Shown here: in pieces, positions 54,231 to 64,000 of the stretch | Position numbering within the stretch: the first letter of the stretch is position 1 | How the letters are laid out: each line of letters begins with the position of its first letter | Assembly: GCA_037043015.1 (NCBI GenBank) | Contig: CM073323.1 | Location: forward strand, 21,108,758 to 21,172,757 | Direction: 5' to 3' | From: Bryum argenteum | Lineage: Eukaryota; Streptophyta; Bryopsida; Bryales; Bryaceae | Length of the DNA stretch: 64,000 bases | Notes under the pieces: model-generated | Seen by the model: the letters and a program-made list of their open reading frames with translations, nothing else | The model's database searches: none | What the model was told of the DNA's origin: nothing | Program-made: the position numbers and the translations under genes

Positions 54231-56590
54231 TGGAGTGAAGCAACGTTCGGGAACTTGCTTTAACAAACGTTTCCAAGAAAATAAGTCATGTTACGAATTC
54301 ACCAGGCAATGTTATTTGTACCTCAATAAATTTGAGGTTGAAAACAAGTACTAGGACAACCCCGTACTGGGACAACTTTTACGTTGAGCAGCGTAAGGAA
54401 AGCTTCACAATAAACATTGCAATGTCAAGAAAGCAACACAAAAACATTGTAAACCCTCGTCTTTTCTAATATTGTTTGAGCATGTGTATTTTGTGAAATT
54501 GTGGAAGACAATTTTGTAGATGTACGCTCAATAAGTGCACAAATTTTTTCATGAGATTTTAAGGAATCAAAAAAGAGAGGATCTCTAAATCTCTTAAGCT
54601 TAAGTTGTTTCAAACACACATCTTGTTTGATTATTGAGAACGTTATTAATAGGTATATATAAAATCACAATCTAAAAATGTCCTTTTTTTAAAGTATTAA
54701 CAATGGTATCCACATTTGTACGTTCAATTTTGAAATGAAACTGTTGTAAACAATGTTGAACAAATTTGGTATCATAAGGTCCAATGATTTGAGAGATCAT
54801 AATGTATCAATATTGGGTCGGGTTTCACTTTCAAATTTTCAAACATTACTACTAGAATTGTGGAGGAGGGAGGGGGGTTTTGCAACGTTTTTTCTTCTAC
54901 ATTTCTTACAAACCTTGGTGTAGTGAAGCAACGTCCTAGGTTCAAGTAATGTAATCAACATTAGATTTAAAAAAATTTAGGCAACGTTGCGTATCACACA
55001 ACTATTGTTACTAATTTCGCTACAAACGTTAGTTATCTTGCCAAAACCGTTGACAGAACAAGAACTAGGACGTTACTTCACTTGAGCAATATTGCAAACT
55101 CTCCTAAATTCTAGTACTGCACACTTTAGTCATAAACTTCCAACTAGCAAGTTTATACCTTTATTTCATACACATACTAAATCCAAAAAGAAATATGAGA
55201 ACAATTTCTTGTTGAACTAATGAATTTGCAATTGTGTAAATTGCATTAAATCTCACAAATGAAAATACAACCTAAAATTAGACCCCTTGCGTTAAAGTTC
55301 ATGTCATATCTTCCTAATTGAATTTAGCCAAGACCTCTATTACTAAAATTGGGATTGAGCTTAAATTCATTTTCTTAAATAACATTGAATTATGCATTGG
55401 ATAGGACATACGACTTTTTAAGAGCCATGTGCCTCATTTATATTTTTAGTGGAGTAACATCCTTGCAAATCTTATACAAACCTATTCTAATTGAGTGATG
55501 AACTTCCAAATAAATTGGTAATCTTATTCAAGAGGAAATAATAAGACTAAGGAAAATCACAGTCAACTTCTGGAAGCACTTTGACATGTTTGCATTGTCT
55601 CTAGGGTGAACGCATGCTAGACCATACAATTTTTTGCAGATTTGCCCGGTACACAAAAATAGTTTTTTTGTCATTGTGTACAGTGAGTACACATGCGAGA
55701 GTACCTACAACCGTCGGATTACAGCAACCGTCGGATTACAGCAATAAAAGCTCGTGAAGTTTACGGTTCCGATTGATTGTGTTGGGTGATCCAGTCCAAG
55801 CACACCACGAAGTCTGACATTGTGCAGAGTTTGAAATCAATTTGGAGAAGATTCATTGTTACGTATTAAATTTAGAAACTAAAGATAGGAATGTCTTGGT
55901 GACAAGTTCAAGAGAGGGAATGGATCTAATATATGCAGCTTTTCTGCCACATGACTAGAGAATGAACTTCGTCCTTTAAAATAAGCATATGAATTGTTCG
56001 CATAGATAAACCTATGCTCCTCCACCATATATAAGTTTAATTTGGATGAATTATGTATGAATTTTAATGACCACTTATTATCATACATAATTGGTAGGAA
56101 GGAATACATGGAACACATACATCTACTCTAAAAGGCAAGTAAATAATTTAATAATTATTCTCTGCATTTCATAATATGGGCTTATAATGTGGATTTTAAT
56201 CATATATAAATTTTGAACAATGCATATTAATGTCGGGCTATTGTTTAATGTCATTGTTAATTTTTTTTTTCTAAGATACTTGTCGTGGACATTCTTTCTA
56301 GTAGAGAGAATTATTGTGAAGGGTTTAAGATGAATCATGAATATGTAGGTGATGTTTTGGAAATTTGAGCGAAGTTGGAAGTATAAGGGCACATGTTTAA
56401 TTTTAGTAAAGTTGTTATAATTAGACATGTCATATGACTCATGTTGAATATCCCTAGTACAATCATAATATCCTATTAAAAATTGAGTATTGTATTCAAA
56501 TAACTTAAGAGGTTTTGGTTGCATAGTTAACATGTGATAATGGTCACTAATCAATAAGCACCTTCTATAAGCTATGTTAAATATGCAGAT
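54231..56590. other. AT-rich spacer, no gene seen
   Basis: No supported frame. GCAACGTT/CAACGTTG variants recur at 54.2-55.1 kb without a clear unit. An 18-bp direct doublet (CAACCGTCGGATTACAG) lies at about 55,709-55,743. Confidence 0.4.
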
Positions 56591-56599
56591 TCACAATCA

Positions 56600-57609
56600 A
56601 CTCTTGTATATACTTTGTACTTTTGGCCCACCATGTTCGCCGACGCCCACCGGCACGCCACCAAGTGTGACGCATGCCAACGGTTTGCTCGGAATGACCT
56701 CCACATGGCGTTCCCTTTAATACCCTCGCTACCCTTGCTTCCTTTTGAGAAGTGGGGAATAGACTATGTGGGCCCGGTGCACCCCACTTCATCACGCCAA
56801 ATGGCGTACATCATTCTCGCGGTCGATTATTTGACAAAATGGGTAGAGGCCAAGGCGGTCAAAGTGGCAAATAAGAAAACCACGGCACTCTTTTTGTTTG
56901 AGAATGTTTTTTCTCGTTTTGGGGTGCCACGGGTTTTGGTTAGCGACCGGGGCACCCATTTCCTCAACGACCTCATTGAGGAACTCACCACGACTTACGG
57001 GATTGATCACCGTAAAACCACCCCTTACCATCCTCAAACCAACGGCCTAAATTAACGAACGATGTAATCAAACCATCGTGAGGATTTTGAGAAGACTATC
57101 CACGACAACAAACGGGATTGGGATACCAAACTCAATGCCGCTTTGTGGGCATATATAGGACCACGTTCAAGGTCACCACAAAGCAAACCCCGTTTGCCCT
57201 AGTTTATGGGATAGAGGCGGTTTTACCCATCGAAATCGAGATCCCCTCCTTGCGCATAGCAATCGAGGCTAGACTCCCCATTTCGGACTCTATCCACGAT
57301 CGAGTCCTCATGCTTGAAGGGTTGAGCGAGACCCGGCGCCTTAGCGCTCAACATATTGAGACAATGGCTCGGCGCCGCAAGTTGGCTTTTGACAAGCTTC
57401 ATAAGAAGCGGGTTTTAGCTCCAGGAGACTTAGTTATGCTCCAAGATGCCACAAGGATGGAATTTCCGGGCAAATTTGATGCCATATGGCTAGGCCCATT
57501 TGAAGTAAGGGATGTCCGTCCAAACAACACCGTCCAACTCGCGACATTAGATGGCGCTCCTTTCCCCGCTCGCACAAATGCCGAGCGGTGTAAGTTGTAC
57601 CACATGTGA
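56600..57609 (+). pseudogene. Integrase end of a Ty3 element (fossil)
   Basis: Y-F-W-P-T-M, C-D-A-C-Q-R-F (zinc head), G-I-D-Y-V-G-P-V, Y-L-T-K-W-V-E-A, V-S-D-R-G-T-H-F and Y-H-P-Q-T-N-G are integrase landmarks of plant Ty3 elements of the Athila/Tat type. The lower frame (57,118-57,609) carries the C-terminal part with A-L-V-Y-G-I-E-A-V-L-P and a W-L-G-P-F-E-V module. Only the 3' end of the element is present and it is broken. Confidence 0.75.
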
Positions 57610-59113
57610 CCGTGCGAGCCCAATGGGAGCATTTGCCTACTAAACCGAGACCTCGAGTCCGTTGCATTTTGGGAAAATGCCCCGCAGATGGTCGACACCC
57701 TGAACCCTCGAGATGGTTCACTTCATGTAAAAAAACCTTATCGCAAGGTTTTGACCAAATATACATATTATGTAGTGATTAAACATGCGTATTACCCATT
57801 TAGTCTAAAAACCCAACATATGTTAGTTGGGATTAGAGTGTTTTGGGATTCTTGTGTATTTGCTTTAGGTCTTGAATAATTGAAGTAGTTAATAATTCAT
57901 AGTTAGAATTGGGGGTGTTTAGGAGAGTTGGGTAAATTCCAATTTCTCTTATTTCCGTATTCGGTTATCCTAAGTTTTATGTAGTTGTGAGGCTTGGTAT
58001 TTGACCTATTCAAATGCGGTGGTAGTGGATCTCCTTAGTCCCATCTTGCTAATCTAGACTTGTAGGAGTAGTAATTGGCATGGTTTAGGTTCTAGGGAGT
58101 TAGGAGTGTGAAAGGGGCTAGAAGGGCTGGATGGATGGAAACTAACGGATGAAAAATCATCCTTGCGATGAATGAAGCTTTTAGAGGTTTCCATCACCTA
58201 TAGCAACGGTTAGAGGAGAGAGTCTAGGTGTGTGTGGGTGAGAGAGGAAGAAAGTTAGGAAGGAGGTGTAGAGAAAAAATGTTCAATCTAGGTTTAGTTT
58301 GGTGATTGATTGTTGTTGGAATGTTGTTGTTGAAGATTTGAGAGATTTGGCGTGAGTTGTGACAAGGTAGGAGGGCAGCAGTTGGAGAGTCGACTTTGAA
58401 GGACAAGATCTCACGATTTACAAAGAATTGGAAGGCGAGCCTTAGAGATCCGGAAGCGTCGTCAACTCTTCTTTCCAACAAGACTAGGCGCGCCCTCATT
58501 GAAGCAAGGACGAGGGAGAAATCGTGATTCTACCAAGGAGACCCTACTGGCGACGGCAGAGTTGGAGGGTCGACTTTGAAGGACGAGATCTCACGATTTA
58601 CAAAGAATTGGGAGGCGTGACTTAGAGATCCAGAAGCGTTGTCGAGTCTCCTTTCCAACGAGACCAAGCTCACTCTCATTGGAGCAAGGACGAGGGAGAA
58701 ATCACTATTCTACCAAGGAGACCCTACTGGTGACGACAGCGCTTTTAAGGAGGGAGATGCTCCTCCTTCCTTGTTATATTTTTTCCTTGTGTGTTTCCTT
58801 TTATGCAATGTAGATTTGTAGTATCTTAGATACTAGACATAACATTATCTTGGAAATGGCAACTTAATTGCCCAAAAACATGTGTGGTTGCTTTGTTTGA
58901 TGTGGTGATGATTGTGGTGAGTTCATTGCATGAATGGTGCTCTTTTGCTTGATTGAATGAAATTGATTGCTTGATTGATTGAATGAAATTGATTGCTTGA
59001 TTGATTGAATGAAATTGGAGTCCGTTGCTTGGAAGGCTACTACTTAGGTTGCACCCCACCATCTCGACCCAACTTGTGACCTTAAAACCGGGCAACCGGG
59101 ATTAGGGCTCACA
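57610..59113 (+). repeat. LTR-like spacer between integrase and the next primer site
   Basis: It lies between the end of one integrase and a primer-site-like sequence starting at 59,118, so it probably is an LTR ending ...GGGCTCACA at 59,113. Its left end is not fixed. Inside are a ~178-bp tandem duplication (58,386-58,741) and a 27-bp GAATGAAATTGATTGCTTGA repeat (about 58,950-59,018). Confidence 0.45.
58386..58741 (+). repeat. ~178-bp tandem duplication
   Basis: Two adjacent copies from GTCGACTTTGAAGGAC to CAAGGAGACCCTACTGG, differing at scattered positions. It lies within the probable LTR. Confidence 0.8.
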
Positions 59114-59117
59114 TAAT

Positions 59118-62100
59118 TGGTGCGTCTGCCGGGAGGTGGTGGTTTTGCATTGATTGTGTTTGTTTTTAATTGCTTAGTTGACCTTCTTCTAAATTGTGTA
59201 AGTCTAGGTGGGTTAGATTAGGTGATTGGCATTGATCTAACTTGTGATTGATTTTGGTGAAGGAATTCAAGGGGGAATTTTGGAGCGATTACTATTTATA
59301 GTAAGTCGTAAATTCCATGTGGGTTCAAACTTCATTGTCCTTGGGTTGATCTATGTTTGGTTTGGTCTTTGCCTTTGATTTGATTGGATCGTCTTGCTTA
59401 AGTTTGAAAGGGGCTTGTTTTGAATTTATCAAAGTTTTCTTGCTTAAGCTAGAGAGAGTGTCTTTTGAATTCATTGATTGATATTTATTTCTCACCTTGT
59501 GGCATAACTCCTTATACGCATTAATTTTGTGGAAGTGATTGTGAAGGTGTCTTGGGAAGCAAAGGACCGATTACTATTTTTAGTAATTTGTGGAGCGTTA
59601 GTTCTTCCATGGGTTTTTATTAAAACCTTGTATTTTGCCTTGTTTTACTTTGTTTTAATCTTGTGTGGGTTTTACGGCCCAAGTCCGGACGAGGTTTTCG
59701 TGATTTTGTTGTTGAATTTTGTGGGGGCGGGTATCTTGGTGAGCCGGGTGATCCGGGACACGAAGTGAGGTTGTTGGCCATTTAGCCTAACCCACTGTGT
59801 TGTAAATTGTGGGCGTTTTTGATTTTTTTGTACCAAGGGAGTTTTTGGGGTTGGCTTGTGTTATCAAATCAAATATTGAGCGTCAAGTCTCTCTCCCTTG
59901 TCTATTGTAGTCTTGGGAGATTGAGGCGATTACTATTTATAGTAATCTGCCATCTCTCACAAGGCGCCCGTGAGTGTTTTTAACACTTCGCCCAACCCTA
60001 GTAGGAAGGGACACGCGTAGCCCCCGGGGCGAAAGTGAATGTTCTCACCACTCGGGTGAGGATTCACTCGTGTTTAGGTTGGCAATTTTCCAACCGAAAA
60101 TAGAAGTTCATCGTTGTTGGGTGACTTCTATTCGTGTGTAGTAGTAGCTTTTTTTTCCATAGGCTTTTGTATATGGTGAAGTCGGGTTAATCGCCGGCGG
60201 GACCATTTTTATCGTTCTGAATCGGAGACCGTTGGCGGTGATGCCCCAACGGTTTTGAGAGGTTGTTTTTGCGAGTTGAACCTGCGGCGCTGCGCTTTTC
60301 ACCCGTCCATCGGTGAGACTTTTGTGGTCCAACCGTTTGTTTTCACTTAATCATTTAAAATTTTTAAACCTCTCGTGGGTCGAAGCCCAATCGGTAAATT
60401 GGGAGTGGACCGGGTGATGCCGCCCGTTCAAGAACCGCACGGGGTTTGAGTGGTTACCACTCCCGAGACGCGCACCATCACGGTAAGGGGCGAGGACCAT
60501 CCGTTTACACTTGTGATAAGAAACTTGTGTTATAATTCACCAAGCCTAAATTGGAAGTCTTCGTATGCTGCCTTGTTTTTTCCTTGGTCTTTTTAGGGTC
60601 CTTAGAGGTCCCGGTTCTTGATTTTTATTTAGGTCGAATCTAGCTTAGTAAGCTTATGTGTGTTTCCTAGGCCTTCTTAATTCATACCAATTAGACTAAG
60701 GGTTAAGGAATTTAGGGGACTTAGTAATTGTGGGACCGACAAGTCTTTTGACATTGGCATGGTACAAACCAATTTTATCCATTACCTTCACTCCTCGCCC
60801 ACGGGAGGAGTGTGAGTGGAAAAGGAAAGGGTGTGTGGCTTAAGCGACGACGTGGTGCCAAAAAGCACAACCCGGTATCAATGATCACCTTTCTTCTCCG
60901 TCTTTACTAAATTTGAGGACACGTGGGCTAAAGCGCTTCGCCTTCCCCGCTTCGATCAAGACGCGCACGCGACCTAGGGAGATCCGGCCCATAGCCGGGA
61001 GGGGTACAAGGCTGCCGATCTCTTCCCCTCTTATTTGGGCACTCTTAGAAAGGGTTTCCTACGGGTCAAGGGATTATCATTTGTCATTTTTACCATGCCC
61101 ATTACCGGTTTACCTTCATCGTGTCATCTCATTTACCTAAGCGAGTTAGGAAGTCACACTTAGAGTTGTCTTCGCGGCCCATTAAGGGAACTTATCGATT
61201 AGTTTAGTTCAACAAGGATCGGGTTTTCCACCTACTAGTTAGTAGTGTGGTTTATTCCCCCAAGTTTCCCGTCTACCTATGTTGAATTTCCCATTGATAG
61301 GGTGACATCGGCATTAATTTCTCCGGTAGTCAAAATTCAATGACGACCAAAGGAGCAATTGCCAATGGTAACACTCCGATCGGGAAGATCGTACCGTGAA
61401 TTACCATCACACAAGGGTACGCAAAGTAGATTTAGTAAATTAGTAGGAGTCCAACCTAAGGATTTGGAAGGTGGGACTTCCGAGGTAGTCAACCCTCGGT
61501 TCCGGTCCTCCCATTTGGTCCTATTCTCACGGCGCGCAACCATTCAACCCGGACTCGGGTGCCCTGACCCGGCGGATGCAATGATGGCCCCACGAGGGCT
61601 TCCAATAGCGATGCCCGTGGGGTTAGCACCGCGGGCATGCCTTACGCACCTTCCAAAGTTCTCCCGGATGGCTCACGAGACCCTCCAATCATATCGAGAG
61701 GTATATTGAAACCCTCGCGACCAATGTCATCCCCAAGAAGACTATTGGTTGGTGTGGTTTTCCACTACCTTAGAGAGGCGGCATATGAGCGGTACCGCCA
61801 CACGCCCCGAACGTTTGTGGATTGGCCGACCATACAAAAAGGCTTTCTTAAGGCAATTTAGGCCCGAGACCGGGCAACAAAATGCCTTGGTGGCTCTCAC
61901 GGAGATAAGGCAAGGGCCCACCGGGAATCACGGAGTATATACGCCGGTTTAATACGGTGGTAACAAGGTTTGTGGGCAACCACTGACCGATGACACCATC
62001 CGTATTACTTCATCCAAGGATTCAACAAACAATCCACAATCCGGGATGTGTTGAACTCCATGCCCCGAACGGTGGGTGATGCCTGCCCATTGCCCGCCGA

Positions 62101-64000
62101 GTTGAGAAAGATAGAGAAGAGAATAACCGAATGTGGGCCCGATCGGTGGCCCCGGTTCCTTCATTTATCCCCACTCACTACGAACCCCTCATGGGAGGGT
62201 CAAACCCGGAGCCATCTAGGCCTATGGCACCATATACCTCCGGTTATGCTCAACCCAACCCTTGATTCAAGGCCACCGCTCCTCAACTTCAATGGCACCT
62301 CAACCGGAACCTCCTAAGGTGGACCGGTTGGCGGAATTAGAGAACGGTTTAAAAAAGCCAATGATGATCTTAAGGTGGATATGATGAACACCATCAAGTC
62401 TCTAGGGGACCAATTGACCATGGCCATTAATGCTAAAAGCATGAATGCACCACCACCGTAAGTGAGACCCGTGGTACACCCGTCTAACCTTTGGTCGCAC
62501 AAATTGCCGGCAATTTGGTCATACTCCCGATTTTGCCCAAGTCCACCTAATCCAAGCCCGTACGTCCCACCACATAGCCGGCCTACACCGCCCAAACCAA
62601 CCGGGGTAATCCACCATTACCAAGCGACACCGCGCCTTTACATGTGGGCGATTTCACCCCATTGGTCCTAAAGTGTTGGGTGGAGACCGGCGTGGTGTGT
62701 GACAATTGTGGGGACAACCACCCCACCGAGCGCGCCTCCGCCAAAAAAGGCAAAGCCGAAACCGTTCGGGGCTTCAAGCTCCTCAACCCCACCCAAGGCT
62801 TCTTCTATGATAAGCCGGCACAAGCAGTACCTTTTACAAACATACCCGACTCCACGGTATCCAATGGCTCCTACTAGTTATGTTCCACCACCGTCGGACC
62901 AAAGCCAAGGTGCGGGACCAAGAATCCCCGGTCCAATATTACATAGGGATGCAACCGGCCCCCCTAGCGCTCAACCGCGGGCGGTATACGCCAACCCAAC
63001 GGTCTCCCAAGACGTCCGGAATAGCGTTGTACCTCCCGGTGGTCCTCCGACCACGGGGTCATCCCAAACGCGCCCACCCCCTATACATCAAAGTATGCAT
63101 TTAATCATACATGGAGGTGGACACCGCGTTGCTATGGTAATGGGAACCCCGGTTGAACACCATGTGGCGGTCACGACAGCGCAACAACGAGCCAATAATC
63201 CACCTCTTGATACAATATCCCGAAAGGGTAGTGACTGGAAGAGAACCGGATATCCCGGCCGTGAAGGAGTTTTTGAGAGTCAATTGCATGAGTTTTCCCG
63301 ACCCACCCTTGACCAACCTCAATGGAGGGCATCCAATTAGAACCTCTTGATGATGAGGTAGAGGACCTCTATCGGTTTGTAGACACGGCGAGTCCGACAC
63401 CGGGATCCCCTAGGCCAAGGCTCAGCAGTACCGGTGTTCAACCCGGCGGCGGATTATGACTTTTGGACGGATCTTTGCACCATTAGGGCTAATATATCCA
63501 TAGCCCAACTTATCCGGTAGCCCCATTGAGAAAAGAGTTCAAAGAAGGGGCGACAATGCCCGAGATCTCGGAAGGTGGTAATGGCCGCTAAAATGTACAC
63601 TAGCCCGTTGGTAGATGACGGTGCATTCGAGATTGATGTCTCTATTTTGGAAGAATCATCCCGCGCCGTTGTTGACACAACGGTAGCGGCATCAACGCTA
63701 TGTCCTCCATCACGATGGCTAAGCTAGGCTTAGATATTACCGCCCTTCCCCTTACATTGTCAAGGTGGCGGACCAACGTCCAATTACTCCACTTGGCGAA
63801 ATCGCCAATCGCCACACTGGAAGCGGGAGGAAGTCTATCCATTGACTTTCCATGTATTGAAGCTTGAGGCTAGTAAGGCCGCTTATCCCATCCTCTTAGG
63901 AAGGGATTGGTTGAGAAGGGCCAACGCCGACGAGCGTTGGTCCATCAATCAATCAACGTTGCACTTTGGTCCGCCGAAACCGATCAATGGTGACCATCGG
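59118..64000 (+). mobile_element. Leader, gag and protease start of a Ty3 element, cut by the window end
   Basis: TGGTGCGTCTGCCGGGAGG (59,118-59,136) has the form of a tRNA primer site following an LTR. A long non-coding leader to about 61.3 kb is followed by fragmented gag-like frames (61.36-63.4 kb, with P-R-T-F-V-D-W and Pro-rich stretches) and by a protease-adjacent segment at 63.85-64.0 kb with Y-P-I-L-L-G-R-D-W-L. It is broken with many interruptions, and the rest lies outside the window. Leader size and primer type recall the Athila/Tat group. Confidence 0.55.
59287..59947 (+). repeat. Three copies of a palindromic 20-mer in the leader
   Basis: GATTACTATTTATAGTAA (59,287-59,304), GATTACTATTTTTAGTAATT (59,569-59,588) and GATTACTATTTATAGTAATC (59,928-59,947). 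Each can fold as ATTACTAT/ATAGTAAT with a two-base loop (the second imperfectly). The spacing is 282 and 359 bp. Confidence 0.7.

Noticed and set aside
59529-59768. Small hydrophobic frame with two apparent membrane segments
   Set aside because: It has no ATG start, lies in the non-coding leader of an LTR element, and includes one of the repeated palindromes; the hydrophobicity follows from T-rich sequence.

Overview
The window looks like nuclear DNA of a plant-lineage eukaryote (streptophyte: a charophyte alga or a seedless land plant is my guess; the species is not fixed by anything I can see). Support comes from GT-AG introns, a MULE-type transposase with WRKY-GCM1-like and SWIM zinc fingers, Ty3 chromoviruses, a primer site matching plant initiator tRNA-Met (TGGTATCAGAGC at 43,651), and AT-rich, gene-poor spacers. 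Almost everything here is mobile DNA or its remains.

Layout: 2.3-5.6 kb holds a decayed multi-exon gene of an unnamed dispersed family; 6.0-6.3 kb a small ORF; 8.2-8.6 kb a piggyBac-like TTAA MITE. From 9.09 to 25.80 kb lies what I consider the main discovery: a candidate 16.7-kb Mutator-like element bounded by a 10-bp direct repeat (CAAACACATG) and a 30-bp perfect inverted repeat rich in GAGCGGTGA units. Inside, a MULE-like transposase gene (21.54-25.32 kb, + strand) diverges from leftward cargo: a charged, coiled-coil-like gene (21.04 to 14.59 kb) with a 4-kb intron full of ~320-bp tandem repeats, followed by a gene joining a ParB-like domain to a beta-class DNA amino-methyltransferase-like domain (14.45 to 10.16 kb). 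The second half of the latter carries several stops and frame changes.

After a TATATG microsatellite (25.93-26.33 kb) comes an LTR element with short LTRs (28.13-37.73 kb, minus strand, TSD CAAAG). At 38.32 kb a host gene starts; it is split at 38.89/53.60 kb by a 14.7-kb minus-strand Ty3 element with nearly identical 613-bp LTRs (TSD CAAAG). Those LTRs carry an array of canonical heat-shock elements upstream of a TATA box. That element is itself interrupted in its reverse-transcriptase region by a plus-strand chromovirus (42.34-50.43 kb, TSD GCGTA). The right end (56.6-64.0 kb) has the integrase end of one Ty3 element, a spacer that is probably an LTR, and the leader, gag and protease of another that runs off the window.

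How the parts work together: the transposase and the outward-pointing cargo fill the space between the two inverted repeats and share one divergent promoter region, which is the arrangement expected if a DNA-binding/DNA-methylating protein travels with the transposase. This is inferred from position and motifs; no database search was possible.
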